Below, in pieces: positions 33,260 through 42,890 of a stretch of DNA of 64,000 bases. The stretch spans positions 175,232-239,231 of the forward strand of contig NZ_KZ826485.1 in the NCBI RefSeq assembly GCF_003205515.1, given 5' to 3'. A model generated the notes under the pieces. The model saw nothing but the letters and a program-made list of their open reading frames with translations. It searched no databases and was not told the DNA's origin. The position numbers and the translations under genes were made by a program. Within the stretch, counting starts at the first letter, position 1. Each line of letters opens with the position of its first letter. Source of the stretch: Litorivita pollutaquae. GTDB taxonomy: Bacteria; Pseudomonadota; Alphaproteobacteria; Rhodobacterales; Rhodobacteraceae.

Positions 33260-33676
33260 TTACTTCTTGGCAAGCGCGTCACGGATCTCTGTCAGAAGCT
33301 CAAGCTCGCTCGGGCCTGTGGGCTCTTCCGCTTTCACTTCTGCTTCTTTCTTCTTGGTTGCATTCACAGCCTTGACCAACATGAACACCACGAATGCGAT
33401 GATCAGGAAATTGATGATTGCCATGATGAACCGGCCATAGGCAAAGACCGCTGCGCCAGCTTCCTCGGCCTCGGCGATCGAAGCATATTCACCTTCGCCC
33501 AAAAGCGCATAGAGGCCGGCAAAATCAACCCCGCCCATGAACAGGCTGATGATCGGATTGATCAAATCGGCCACCAACGATCCAACAATCGCCGTGAACG
33601 CCGCGCCGATGATGATCCCGACGGCCATATCCATGACGTTGCCCTTGGCGATGAAATCTTTGAATTCTTTTAACAT
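33260..33676 (-). CDS. mscL: Large-conductance mechanosensitive channel MscL
   Basis: MscL opens under membrane tension and releases solutes during osmotic downshock. The 138-residue protein has the amphipathic N terminus [20 protein letters not shown], first membrane helix [20 protein letters not shown], a periplasmic loop, the second helix [20 protein letters not shown] and a charged C-terminal helix ending EIRDALAKK. Start at ATG 33676 is fixed by the conserved N terminus. It is monocistronic. Confidence 0.97.
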   Translation of the reverse strand: MLKEFKDFIAKGNVMDMAVGIIIGAAFTAIVGSLVADLINPIISLFMGGVDFAGLYALLGEGEYASIAEAEEAGAAVFAYGRFIMAIINFLIIAFVVFMLVKAVNATKKKEAEVKAEEPTGPSELELLTEIRDALAKK

Positions 33677-33825
33677 TTTTCTTCCCTCGTGTTGTGAAGC
33701 GCTGTTTTCTATTCTTGCCCTGCGCGCAGACCATAGCACGAATTCGCACATGTTAATGACTGTTCACAGGGGGAAAAACGCTTAGGTTGGCGCAAATATC
33801 ACATCATGTGCGAAGGACTGCTTTC

Positions 33826-34530
33826 ATGACGCCACTTTCGAACCACCCCATCCAGAACCGTTGGCCCGCTGCTGATCCCGGCAAGCTACAGCTCTATTCT
33901 TTTCCGACGCCCAACGGCGTGAAAGTCTCGATTATGCTCGAAGAGATCGGATTGCCCTATGAGGCGCATCTGGTCACCCTGTCCGACGCCGATGTGAAAA
34001 GCCCCGAATTCCTCGCGCTCAATCCCAATAACAAAATTCCCGCGATCATCGATCCTGACGGTCCGGATGGGGCACCGATGCCGTTGTTCGAAAGCGGTGC
34101 GATCTTGATCTATCTGGCCGAAAAAACTGGCAAGCTGCTGCCTGCGCAGGGTGCCAAGCGCCATGAAGTTCTTCAATGGGTGATGTTTCAAATGGGTGGG
34201 CTTGGCCCAATGTTGGGACAGTTTGGGTATTTCTATGCTTTTGCGGGCAAAGACATAGAAGACCCGCGCCCGCGCGACCGGTATATCGGCGAAGCAAAGC
34301 GGCTCTTGGCCGTGTTAGAGACACAAATGGAGGGCCGTGACTGGATTGCGGGGGATTATTCCATCGCTGATATCGCCATCGTGCCTTGGCTACGCGCGCT
34401 TGATTTTTACGACGCCTATGAGGTTTTGGGTTGGGATAACTTCCCGCAGCTTCAGAGCTACATCGAACGGTTTTCGAAGCGTTCTGCGGTGCAAAAGGGT
34501 CTAAATATACCGCCGCGTCCGGCCACCTGA
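33826..34530 (+). CDS. Glutathione S-transferase, YghU-like
   Basis: This 234-residue protein has the thioredoxin-fold GST N-terminal part with NHPIQNRWP, LYSFPTPNGVKVSIMLEEIG and the Pro-Ala/Glu-Ser GSH-binding segments NKIPAI and FESGAILIYL. The C-terminal helical part ends DWIAGDYSIADIAIVPW. The order and the NHPIQNRW start are those of YghU-like disulfide-bond oxidoreductases. It may reduce disulfides or peroxides with glutathione in the cytoplasm. ATG 33826 has GAAGGA before it. Confidence 0.9.
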   Translation: MTPLSNHPIQNRWPAADPGKLQLYSFPTPNGVKVSIMLEEIGLPYEAHLVTLSDADVKSPEFLALNPNNKIPAIIDPDGPDGAPMPLFESGAILIYLAEKTGKLLPAQGAKRHEVLQWVMFQMGGLGPMLGQFGYFYAFAGKDIEDPRPRDRYIGEAKRLLAVLETQMEGRDWIAGDYSIADIAIVPWLRALDFYDAYEVLGWDNFPQLQSYIERFSKRSAVQKGLNIPPRPAT

Positions 34531-34561
34531 CGCCGCCTACGGCCCTGCCCCTGCATGCCAC

Positions 34562-34590
34562 AGGTCACCGGCGGTTGATGCCGGTGACCT
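34562..34590. repeat. Perfect 11-bp hairpin between two genes
   Basis: AGGTCACCGGC pairs with GCCGGTGACCT over a 7-base loop. There is no T-run on the plus strand, so it is not a normal terminator; it may act as an mRNA end stabiliser for the upstream GST gene or as a protein binding site. Confidence 0.45.
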
Positions 34591-34678
34591 TGACCCCTGC
34601 CCGCGCAATTTGCGAAACTGCCCGAAACCTCCCGCCGGCTCGCCGGAGCACAGAAGGAGGCACGTAACTTCGGGGCAC

Positions 34679-35656
34679 ATGGTTGTGAAGAATGCCGATA
34701 CATTGACGCAGGGCCATTTTCGGGACCCGACCTTTGACGATGTCAAAGCTGCGGCTCTGGCGCGCGGCGGGTTCGTGCATGATATGCTCAACCACGTTGC
34801 GGCGTTTCTACCCGCCCCCTCCGACAGCGCGACGGCGCGCAATCTGGTCGTCAGTTTCGACAATCTTTCCGCCATTCGCGATCCCCGCCGTATGCCATGG
34901 GAGGCGAATTTTCTGCTTGGTCAAAGCTGGAGCATTTTGGGCATCATGGGGCGGATCAATGATTGGTATCGCCACGAAGATGTTTGGGATCTCTTCGATG
35001 TTCTGCGGCGCGAAAAGTTTTTTGAACGGTTCGATCATGTGGCAATGTATGGAGCCTCTATGGGCGGATATGGCGCGCTTACCTTCGCCCCCGCCGCTCC
35101 GGGGTGCACGGTTTTGGCTTTTGCCCCGCAAAGCACGCTTGACCCCGAATTGGTGCCTTTTGAAAAACGCTATCGATACGGACGCAAGCAAGGCAATTGG
35201 GGCGGGCGATATACCGATGCTGCCGATGGCGTGCGCGCGGCAAAACGCGCCTATATCCTGTATGACCCGATGGAACGCTATGATCGGATGCATGTCGAAC
35301 GGTTGGACGGGCCCAATGTCACGACGCTGAAACTGCCGTATCTGGGGCATAAAATTCCGCTACAACTTAAACGGATGGGAATTTTGAAATCCCTAGCCGT
35401 GCCGGCACTGCAAGGAAATTTGGATGAGGCCGCGTTTCACCGGCTGTTTCGGGCGCGGCGCACATCATTGCCGTGGATGGTCGGGTTTCTGGATCGCTGC
35501 TTGGAAAAGGGACATCATCATGCCGGGCTGGCTCTGTCGGAAAAATTGATGGAAAACGAAAGCAACTGGAAGTTGCGCAAACAGCATCGCGCCTTGCAAG
35601 AGGCCGTCGCACAAACCCGCAGCACGCCGCCCAAACCCTCGGACGCCGCCGAATAA
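34679..35656 (+). CDS. Alpha/beta-hydrolase-fold protein of unknown substrate
   Basis: The 325-residue protein contains YGASMGGYGAL near residue 125, a GxSxG-type nucleophile elbow. An Asp and a His further on could complete a triad. Its C-terminal part is helical and Arg-rich with a polar tail (RSTPPKPSDAAE). A second gene with the same GxSMGGYGA motif lies at 54416-55162, so the window has two members of the family. The substrate is unknown; similar genes have been labelled phosphoadenosine phosphosulfate reductase, which the motif does not support. ATG 34679 is the likely start; AGAAGGAGG is 19 bases before it, rather far. Confidence 0.7.
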   Translation: MVVKNADTLTQGHFRDPTFDDVKAAALARGGFVHDMLNHVAAFLPAPSDSATARNLVVSFDNLSAIRDPRRMPWEANFLLGQSWSILGIMGRINDWYRHEDVWDLFDVLRREKFFERFDHVAMYGASMGGYGALTFAPAAPGCTVLAFAPQSTLDPELVPFEKRYRYGRKQGNWGGRYTDAADGVRAAKRAYILYDPMERYDRMHVERLDGPNVTTLKLPYLGHKIPLQLKRMGILKSLAVPALQGNLDEAAFHRLFRARRTSLPWMVGFLDRCLEKGHHHAGLALSEKLMENESNWKLRKQHRALQEAVAQTRSTPPKPSDAAE

Positions 35657-35729
35657 TCTGCGCGGCGAAGCTTGCCAAATCTGCCGGTTTTGCTCAAGAA
35701 GGGCGCAAATGACAGGTAAAGAGGCACCC

Positions 35730-37241
35730 ATGGCCAATCCGCTCTATGACGCGCTTTTCGGCATTCACGCCGGCAAAGACACACCGTTTTTGATCTCACC
35801 CGAGGGCGAGACCCTGACCCATGGCGCGTTTGTAAGCATGGCGGCACAGTTTGCCCATGCTCTGCGCGCTGGCGGATTGGATGTTGGCGACCGTTTGGCG
35901 GTGCAGCTTGAAAAATCGCCTCAGATGTTGGCAATCTATGCGGCCTGCACCCAGGCCGGGGTCATCTTCTTACCGCTCAATACGGCCTATACCGGCGCGG
36001 AAGTGTCCTATTTCGTCGAAAATTCCGGAGCAAAATTATTCCTATGTGATCCGGCGCGCGAGACGGAGTTGGCCGGTGCGTTGGCCCATACCGGTGCGCG
36101 GATCGAAACATTGGATGCGCAGGGCGCGGGCCGTTTCGCGGCGATGGCCGACGCTCAGCCTGACAGGTTCGACACCGTGTCACGCGCACCCGATGATCTT
36201 GCGGCCTTTCTCTATACGTCCGGCACCACAGGGCGCTCCAAGGGCGCGATGATGACGCATGAGAACCTGTTGTCGAATGCACGCACTTTGGTCACGGAAT
36301 GGCGGTTTAGTGCCGAAGATGTGCTGATGCATGCCTTGCCGATTTTCCACACGCATGGGCTTTTTGTAGCCAGCAACGTGATGCTTTTGGCGGGTGGATC
36401 GATGTTGTTTTTACCGAAGTTTGATCTGGAAACGGTCCTAAAGTTAATGCCGCAGGCGACGGCGATGATGGGCGTGCCAACCTTCTACACCCGTCTGCTC
36501 GATGACGCGCGGTTCGATCGTGCATCGACCAAACATATGCGGCTTTTCATCTCCGGCTCTGCTCCGCTTTTGGCGGAAATACACAAACAGTTCGAAGCAC
36601 GCACCGGATTGCGCATTTTGGAACGCTACGGGATGACCGAAACCAATATGATCACCACCAATCCCTATGAGGGCGAACGCCGCGCGGGCACCGTGGGGCC
36701 GGTATTGCGCGGAGTAGAGTTGAAGATCACCGACCCCGAGACCGGCGCCGAAATGCCCGATGGCGAGATCGGGTCGATAGAAGTGCGCGGGCCCAATGTG
36801 TTCAAAGGCTATTGGAAGATGCCCGAGAAAACCGCCGAAGAATTGCGCGCGGACGGATTTTTCATCACCGGCGATCTCGGGGTGCGCTCGGCGGATGGCT
36901 ATGTGACGTTGGTTGGGCGCGGCAAGGATTTGATCATCACCGGCGGATTCAACGTCTATCCCAAAGAGATCGAAAGCGTTTTGGATGACCAGACCGGTGT
37001 ATTGGAAAGCGCCGTAATTGGCGTGCCGCATCCCGATTTTGGCGAGGCCGTCGTTGCGGTTCTTGTGCCAGAGGCGGGCACATCACTTGATACGTCACGT
37101 ATCGCCACGGCGGCGGCGGAGGTTTTGGCAAAATTCAAACAACCCAAAAGCTATGTTGTGATGGATGCCCTACCTCGCAACACCATGGGCAAGGTGCAAA
37201 AGAACCTGCTGCGGGAGGCGCACGCAGATCTCTTTGCTTGA
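35730..37241 (+). CDS. matB: Malonyl-CoA synthetase-like acyl-CoA ligase
   Basis: A 503-residue ANL-superfamily ligase that activates an acid to its CoA thioester through an acyl-adenylate. The AMP-binding loop is FLYTSGTTGRSKGAMMTH, with the later signatures LERYGMTETNM, FFITGDLGVRSADGYV and the C-terminal catalytic Lys in NTMGKVQKN. The MALPIFHTHGLFVASN region and the overall similarity are typical of MatB, which makes malonyl-CoA from malonate. No decarboxylase or transporter for malonate is adjacent. ATG 35730 is preferred because of AAAGAGG seven bases before it; ATG 35709 is also possible. Confidence 0.82.
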   Translation: MANPLYDALFGIHAGKDTPFLISPEGETLTHGAFVSMAAQFAHALRAGGLDVGDRLAVQLEKSPQMLAIYAACTQAGVIFLPLNTAYTGAEVSYFVENSGAKLFLCDPARETELAGALAHTGARIETLDAQGAGRFAAMADAQPDRFDTVSRAPDDLAAFLYTSGTTGRSKGAMMTHENLLSNARTLVTEWRFSAEDVLMHALPIFHTHGLFVASNVMLLAGGSMLFLPKFDLETVLKLMPQATAMMGVPTFYTRLLDDARFDRASTKHMRLFISGSAPLLAEIHKQFEARTGLRILERYGMTETNMITTNPYEGERRAGTVGPVLRGVELKITDPETGAEMPDGEIGSIEVRGPNVFKGYWKMPEKTAEELRADGFFITGDLGVRSADGYVTLVGRGKDLIITGGFNVYPKEIESVLDDQTGVLESAVIGVPHPDFGEAVVAVLVPEAGTSLDTSRIATAAAEVLAKFKQPKSYVVMDALPRNTMGKVQKNLLREAHADLFA

Positions 37242-37298
37242 TGCAAAACGGCGCGCAGGTTGCCCCGCGCGCCGCCCCGAAACAGTCTCTGTTCGGGC

Positions 37299-38696
37299 CT
37301 AACTTGCGGCAACCATCAGCCCGTCAGCAGTGGCTTTTTCCAAGGTTTCATCCAAGGATTTGCGCGCCCGTTCAATGAGCAAATCGACTTCCGCCTTGGT
37401 GATCACCAACGGCGGACAGATGATCATCCGGTCACCGACATGACGCATCACCAGATTGTTTGCAAAGCAACGGTCGCGGCAGATATAGCCAATTGTGCCG
37501 GGGTCAGACGCAAATGCTGCGCGGCTGGCTTTGTCGGGGGTCAAGGCAACCGACCCCATCAGGCCGACAATCTTTGCTTCACCCACCAAAGGATGATCGA
37601 GCAAACCTTCCCATTTCTCTTTGAGGTAGGGCGCGATCTCGCGTCCCGCGCGATCAACGATGCCTTCTTCCTCCAACAGCCGCAGGTTTTCGAGCGCCAC
37701 AGCGCAGGCCACCGGATGACCCGAATAGGTGTAACCGTGGTTGAATTCGCAATTGCCGATGACCTCGGCAATCTCGTCGCTCACGATGGAAGCGCCGATC
37801 GGCATGTATCCGGACGACAACCCTTTGGCGACGGTCATGATGTCGGGGCGGATGCCTAGGGTTTGACTGCCAAACCAATTGCCGGTGCGGCCAAACCCGC
37901 AGATCACTTCGTCGGCAATGAGCAGGATTTCATATTTGTCACAGATGCGTTGGATTTCCGGCCAATAGCTATCAGGTGCAACAATCACGCCGCCAGCGCC
38001 TTGAACCGGTTCGGCAATGAAGGCTGCGACCTTGTCTTCGCCCAGCTCCAAAATCGCCTGTTCCAATTGTTGCGCACGTTCAAGGCCGAAATCTTCGGGG
38101 GTCGCATCGCCGCCCTCGGCCCACCAATTGGGTTGGTCGATGTGGTGAATATCAGGGATCGGAATGCCACCCTGTGCGTGCATTCCCGCCATACCGCCAA
38201 GGCTGGCAGCTCCGACGGTCGAGCCGTGATAGGCATTTTTGCGGCTGATGATGGTTGTCTTGGTTGGCTTGCCTTTTTCCGCCCAATAGGTGCGCACCAT
38301 GCGAATATTGGTGTCATTGGCCTCGGAGCCGGAACCGGCATAAAACACATGGTTCAAATCACCGGGGGCAAGGTCGGCAAGACGCTGCGACAGAGCGATG
38401 ACCGGCACATGGGTGGTTTGGAAAAAGCTGTTATAATACGGCAGCTCGGTCATCTGCCGCGCGGCGACATCGGCCAACTCCTTGCGACCATAGCCGATGT
38501 TGACGCACCAAAGCCCCGCCATCCCGTCAAGGATCGTTTCACCTTCACTGTCGGTCAAATAGATGCCGTCTGCGCGGGTGATGACCCGTGCGCCTTTTTC
38601 GGCAAGCTCCGCCTGATGCGAGAACGGGTGGATGTGATGCGCGGCGTCGAGGGCCTGCAATTCAGCGGTGGGCATGTGGTTTGTGATGGTGGCCAT
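37299..38696 (-). CDS. Class III aminotransferase (putrescine-pyruvate transaminase type)
   Basis: A 465-residue PLP enzyme of the omega-transaminase class. PLP signatures are YAGSGSEANDTNIRMV, AEPVQGAGGVIVAPDSYW and the Schiff-base Lys in MTVAKGLSSGYMPIG; DEVICGFGRTG binds the cofactor ring. Its position next to PotFGHI and a PuuB-type oxidase suggests it transaminates putrescine or a gamma-glutamyl intermediate, comparable to SpuC. Strand and order indicate it is transcribed separately, divergently from the transporter. Start MATITNHMPTAE at 38696; an upstream extension to 38762 is not supported. Confidence 0.88.
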   Translation of the reverse strand: MATITNHMPTAELQALDAAHHIHPFSHQAELAEKGARVITRADGIYLTDSEGETILDGMAGLWCVNIGYGRKELADVAARQMTELPYYNSFFQTTHVPVIALSQRLADLAPGDLNHVFYAGSGSEANDTNIRMVRTYWAEKGKPTKTTIISRKNAYHGSTVGAASLGGMAGMHAQGGIPIPDIHHIDQPNWWAEGGDATPEDFGLERAQQLEQAILELGEDKVAAFIAEPVQGAGGVIVAPDSYWPEIQRICDKYEILLIADEVICGFGRTGNWFGSQTLGIRPDIMTVAKGLSSGYMPIGASIVSDEIAEVIGNCEFNHGYTYSGHPVACAVALENLRLLEEEGIVDRAGREIAPYLKEKWEGLLDHPLVGEAKIVGLMGSVALTPDKASRAAFASDPGTIGYICRDRCFANNLVMRHVGDRMIICPPLVITKAEVDLLIERARKSLDETLEKATADGLMVAAS

Positions 38697-38796
38697 ATCT
38701 GGGCCTCCTTGGATTGGGGTGGCGGGGGCGCCGGTTGGCAGGGCCAAGGGGCGGCTTGTCAAAGCTGCGGTCAGAATATGATCAAATTAAGCCGAG

Positions 38797-39507
38797 TCAA
38801 TCGAATCGCTGACCGATATGCGGCATATCGAGACTTTGCGCGACATGAGTCATGCCTTGGCCCACATCTTCGCGGATCGCTTGGGCGGCAGCTTCGGCAT
38901 TGCCGGCACGCATGGCGGCGAGCATGGATTTATGCATATCCGGCAAATTTTGCGTGCCAATCCTCCCGCAAATCACCCGCAAAGACGGCCCGAACCGCAA
39001 CCAAAGCCCGCGCGCCATATCCGCCAAAATCGGAGCCTGGGCCAAATCGTAAAAGCAATCGTGAAACCGGTAATTCTGTTCCAGATACTGACGTTGGTCG
39101 CCGCGCGCGATTGCCGCATCAAGCGCGATGTCGATCGCCTCCAGTGCGGCAATGTCCTCAGGGGTCGCATGCGCGCAGGCACGGCGCGCCAGCTCAGGAT
39201 CAAGATGTTGCCTTGCATATATAATTTCCGAGACATTCGCCGCCGTAAGATCCGGGACGATAACCCGCCGGTTGCCCAAAAATGCCAATGCACCCTCGGC
39301 GGTCAGGCGGCGGATCGCCTCGCGCACCGGCGTCATACCCGCATCAAGCCGCGCGCTCAAACCCGCGATGGTCACGGCTTCGCCCGGGGCCAGTTCGCCA
39401 AATAGAATCAGATCGCGCAAGGCGCCATAGATCACTTGATGTGCCGGTGCGCCGGCCGGTGTGATGGGCGCGCTGGTTGATTGTTGGGCATCTGCAGCAA
39501 TTTTCAT
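38797..39507 (-). CDS. GntR-family (FadR/FCD type) regulator of the putrescine locus
   Basis: The 236-residue regulator has a GntR winged HTH (ELAPGEAVTIAGLSARLDAG, then MTPVREAIRRLTAEG) and an all-helical FCD domain with the metal-coordinating pattern HDCFYDLA. It is divergent from potF, sharing 158 bases, and lies just upstream of the transaminase gene on the same strand. It probably represses both directions and is relieved by a polyamine or its catabolite. ATG 39507 has GGAGGGGAAG before it. Confidence 0.9.
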   Translation of the reverse strand: MKIAADAQQSTSAPITPAGAPAHQVIYGALRDLILFGELAPGEAVTIAGLSARLDAGMTPVREAIRRLTAEGALAFLGNRRVIVPDLTAANVSEIIYARQHLDPELARRACAHATPEDIAALEAIDIALDAAIARGDQRQYLEQNYRFHDCFYDLAQAPILADMARGLWLRFGPSLRVICGRIGTQNLPDMHKSMLAAMRAGNAEAAAQAIREDVGQGMTHVAQSLDMPHIGQRFD

Positions 39508-39665
39508 CTTCCCCTCCGATCCTCCGGGCATCTGATCCCTTGCCAGTTTAGCGCGACCATGAATAGATTGCTATACTGCCCACAGAGGCAAAACTTGATC
39601 AAATCTATGTCGCGGCCATGCGTGCGCGGCAAAGACCCCGATCCGAAGATTTATGGGAGAACGAT

Positions 39666-40751
39666 ATGAAACATCCAATGATGACCATGACCGCGACGCT
39701 TGCGCTCTGCGCGGGGGCGGCAATGGCCGAGGACGTGCGGGTTTACAACTGGTCCGATTATATCGACGAAGAGTTGCTGACCAAGTTCGAAGAAGAAACC
39801 GGCATCAACCTGATTTACGATGTGTTCGACAGCAACGAATTGCTGGAAACCAAAATGCTGGCTGGCGGATCGGGCTATGATGTGGTCGTGCCCACGGGCA
39901 CCTTCTTGCAACGCCAGATTACCGCCGGCGCGTTCCAAAAGCTCAACATGGCGCAATTGCCGAACCATGTGAACATGTGGGACATGGTCGAGGCGCGCAC
40001 GGCACAATATGACCCCGATAACGCCTATTCAATCAACTACATGTGGGGCACCACGGGGATCGGAGCAAACCTTGGCAAGGTCACCGAAGTACTTGGCCCC
40101 GATGCACCGGTCGACAGCCTTGCGTTGGTATTTGATCCGGCGAATATGGAAAAGCTGTCTGAGTGTGGTGTGCATTTCCTTGACGCACCTGCCGAAATGA
40201 TCCCGGCCGCATTAAAATACCTCGGAGAAGACCCAAACAGCCACGACCCCGAGGTCATCGCCAAGGCCGAAGCCGTGTTTACCGCCGTGCGCCCCTATAT
40301 CCAGAAATTCCACAGCTCGGAATATATCAACGCGCTGGCGAATGGGGACATCTGCGTTGCGGTCGGTTGGTCCGGCGATATCTTGCAAGCGCGTGATCGC
40401 GCGGCAGAGGCCGACAATGGCACCGAAATCGTCTATTACGCCGCCAAGGAAGGCGCGCAGATGTGGTTCGACCAAATGACGATCCCGACGGATGCCCCGA
40501 ACCCCTCGGGCGCGCATAAATTCCTGAACTTCATCATGGATGCGCAAAACATGGCCGCGGCGTCCAACTATGTCTATTACGCCAACGGCAACCTCGCGAG
40601 CCAAGAGTATTTGGAAGAAGATGTGATCGGGGATCCGGCAATTTACCCGTCAGCCGAAACCATGGAGAACCTCTTCACCACCACGCCGTATGACGCCAAG
40701 GTGCAGCGGGTCGTCACCCGTCTTTGGACCAAGATCAAATCCGGAACCTAA
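39666..40751 (+). CDS. potF: Polyamine ABC transporter substrate-binding protein PotF-like
   Basis: The 361-residue periplasmic protein has a signal peptide (MKHPMMTMTATLALCAGAAM, cleavage near AMA) and the typical polyamine-binding-protein opening VRVYNWSDYIDEELL. The segment GYDVVVPTGTFLQRQI and later INYMWGTTGIG are conserved in PotF/PotD. It captures putrescine or another polyamine. It heads the potFGHI-puuB operon; a hairpin follows before potG. ATG 39666 has GGGAGAA upstream. Confidence 0.93.
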   Translation: MKHPMMTMTATLALCAGAAMAEDVRVYNWSDYIDEELLTKFEEETGINLIYDVFDSNELLETKMLAGGSGYDVVVPTGTFLQRQITAGAFQKLNMAQLPNHVNMWDMVEARTAQYDPDNAYSINYMWGTTGIGANLGKVTEVLGPDAPVDSLALVFDPANMEKLSECGVHFLDAPAEMIPAALKYLGEDPNSHDPEVIAKAEAVFTAVRPYIQKFHSSEYINALANGDICVAVGWSGDILQARDRAAEADNGTEIVYYAAKEGAQMWFDQMTIPTDAPNPSGAHKFLNFIMDAQNMAAASNYVYYANGNLASQEYLEEDVIGDPAIYPSAETMENLFTTTPYDAKVQRVVTRLWTKIKSGT

Positions 40752-40763
40752 CGCGCCCATTCC

Positions 40764-40785
40764 CACCCGCGCACCGGCGCGGGTG
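40764..40785 (+). repeat. Intercistronic hairpin between potF and potG
   Basis: CACCCGCGC (40764-40772) pairs with GCGCGGGTG (40777-40785) around ACCG, a 9-bp perfect stem, 13 bases after potF. No T-run follows, so it is more likely an mRNA stabiliser or partial attenuator that raises the binding-protein output relative to the rest. Confidence 0.5.
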
Positions 40786-40872
40786 GTTGCCTTCTGCCCC
40801 ACGGAACTGACCCGAAACGGCCCAAACCAGAGAGAACATCTGGTGCTTTATGACACAGGAACAGGGACTAAT

Positions 40873-41997
40873 ATGGCTCAAAACGTCTTCGCCCCGTGGG
40901 ATGATCCCACCGAAACGCCTCTGATCCAATTCAAAGGGGTGACCAAAAGGTTTGGCGATTTCGTTGCAATTGATAACCTGACCCAAGATATCTATGCCCG
41001 CGAATTTTTCGCGCTGCTCGGCCCGTCGGGCTGTGGCAAAACCACGATGATGCGCATGCTGGCGGGATTTGAGGCCCCTTCCGAGGGACAGATATTGATC
41101 GCTGGCACGGATATGGCGCATGTGCCGCCAAACCTGCGCGCGGTAAACATGATGTTCCAAAGCTACGCTCTGTTTCCGCATCTGTCCGTCTGGGACAACA
41201 TCGCCTTTGGCCTCAAACGCGAGCGACACACAAAAGACGCGGTCAGCGCGCGGGTTGAGGAGATGCTCAAACTGACGCGATTGGAGAAATTCGCCAAGCG
41301 CAAGCCCCACCAGATTTCCGGCGGGCAACGCCAAAGGGTCGCCTTGGCCCGCAGCCTCGCCAAAGCGCCAAAGCTTTTGCTTCTGGATGAACCTTTGGGC
41401 GCGCTGGACAAGAAATTGCGTCAGGACACGCAATTCGAATTGATGGACATTCAAGAAAAGACCGGCACCACATTTGTCATCGTCACCCACGACCAAGAAG
41501 AGGCCATGACCGTTGCCTCGCGCGTCGCGGTGATGGATGAAGGCCGGATCATGCAGGTTTCGACCCCCGCACAGATCTATGAGGCGCCAAATTCGGTTTA
41601 TGTCGCGGATTTCATCGGCGACGTGAATATCATCGAGGGAACCGCGTCGCCTTCGGTAAACGGGTATGAGGTCCGCTGGGCCGAGGGGCACGCACCGCTC
41701 GTCGCCAAGGCTTCGCAGGTGCTCCGCGAAGGGCAACGCATTAGCTTGGCCATTCGCCCTGAAAAAGTCTCTATCTCCGCCGAAAAGCCAGAAAACAGCG
41801 TCAATGCGATCGAGGGAAAAATCATCGACATCGCCTATCTTGGCAATCTGTCGACCTATCACGTTGAGGTCGCAGGCGGCATCATGGTCAAGGCACAAAC
41901 CGCCAATACGCGGCGGCTCTCGCGCCGCGAGTTGACGTGGGAAGATAAAGTCTGGCTCAATTGGACCGACACCGCCGCCGTTGTGTTGGAGCAATAG
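40873..41997 (+). CDS. potG: Polyamine ABC transporter ATP-binding protein PotG
   Basis: A 374-residue ATPase with Walker A GPSGCGKTT, signature ISGGQRQRVALARSL, Walker B LLLLDEPLGALD and the H-loop VTHDQEEA, followed by a C-terminal TOBE/OB domain. It belongs to the polyamine/Fe(III)-type subfamily. ATG 40873 is used; the frame stays open to 40690 across the potF end. The stop is two bases before potH. Confidence 0.95.
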   Translation: MAQNVFAPWDDPTETPLIQFKGVTKRFGDFVAIDNLTQDIYAREFFALLGPSGCGKTTMMRMLAGFEAPSEGQILIAGTDMAHVPPNLRAVNMMFQSYALFPHLSVWDNIAFGLKRERHTKDAVSARVEEMLKLTRLEKFAKRKPHQISGGQRQRVALARSLAKAPKLLLLDEPLGALDKKLRQDTQFELMDIQEKTGTTFVIVTHDQEEAMTVASRVAVMDEGRIMQVSTPAQIYEAPNSVYVADFIGDVNIIEGTASPSVNGYEVRWAEGHAPLVAKASQVLREGQRISLAIRPEKVSISAEKPENSVNAIEGKIIDIAYLGNLSTYHVEVAGGIMVKAQTANTRRLSRRELTWEDKVWLNWTDTAAVVLEQ

Positions 41998-41999
41998 GA

Positions 42000-42890
42000 A
42001 TGCGGCGGTTTTTCCTCATTGCGGTGCCCTATATTTGGTTGCTTGCGCTGTTCTTGGTGCCCTTTCTGATCGTTTTAAAAATCTCGCTCTCTGATACGGC
42101 GCTGGCGATCCCGCCCTATACACCGCAACTGGATTTCGGGGCCGGATGGGACGGAATTCGCAACTTTTTCGCGGCGTTGGATTTCGAAAACTTCACCTTC
42201 CTGACCGAAGATGCACTCTATTGGAAAGCCTACCTGTCGAGCCTGAAAATCGCAGCCGTTTCGACGTTTTTCACCCTGCTCGTCGGCTATCCGATCGCCT
42301 ATGCGATGGCCAACGCACGGATCGAGTGGCGGCCCACCTTGATGATGCTCATCATCTTGCCATTCTGGACCAGCTTCTTAATCCGCGTCTATTCATGGAT
42401 GGGGATATTAAGCCAAGAGGGCTACCTGAACCAATTCTTGATGTCGCTGGGGCTGATTTCCGAACCGTTGATCATCCTCAACACCAATTGGGCCGTCTAT
42501 ATCGGCATCGTCTACACTTACCTGCCGTTCATGATTCTGCCGATCTACGCGGCGCTGGAAAAGCTCGACGGAGCGCTGATCGAGGCCGCCGAAGATCTCG
42601 GCTGTTCGCGCCTCTCGGCGTTTTGGCTGGTGACTTTTCCGCTGTCCAAAGGCGGCGTTATCGCGGGGTGTTTTCTGGTCTTCATCCCGGCGCTCGGCGA
42701 ATTTGTTATCCCCTCGCTATTGGGCGGCTCGGATACATTGATGATCGGCAAGGTCCTGTGGGAAGAATTTTTCTCCAACCGTGACTGGCCAGTGGCCAGC
42801 GCCGTCGCCGTGGTGCTTTTGTTGCTGCTCATCGTTCCAATTATCCTCTTCCAACGCAACGAGCAAAAAGCGCGGGAGGCGGATCAATGA
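42000..42890 (+). CDS. potH: Polyamine ABC transporter permease PotH
   Basis: A 296-residue six-helix permease. It carries the EAA loop LIEAAEDLGCSRLSAFWLVTFP, which contacts the ATPase, and the usual opening MRRFFLIAVPYIWLLALFLV. ATG 42000 follows the potG stop by two bases; its end overlaps potI by four bases (ATGA). Confidence 0.95.
   Translation: MRRFFLIAVPYIWLLALFLVPFLIVLKISLSDTALAIPPYTPQLDFGAGWDGIRNFFAALDFENFTFLTEDALYWKAYLSSLKIAAVSTFFTLLVGYPIAYAMANARIEWRPTLMMLIILPFWTSFLIRVYSWMGILSQEGYLNQFLMSLGLISEPLIILNTNWAVYIGIVYTYLPFMILPIYAALEKLDGALIEAAEDLGCSRLSAFWLVTFPLSKGGVIAGCFLVFIPALGEFVIPSLLGGSDTLMIGKVLWEEFFSNRDWPVASAVAVVLLLLLIVPIILFQRNEQKAREADQ

Noticed and set aside
37242..37298. GGCGCGC/GCGCGCC inverted repeat between matB and the transaminase gene
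   Set aside because: It could act as a bidirectional terminator for two convergent genes, but lacks T-runs on either side and was not listed as such.
40735..41994. Minus-strand frame opposite potG
   Set aside because: Exactly overlaps a clear ABC ATPase gene; no independent evidence.
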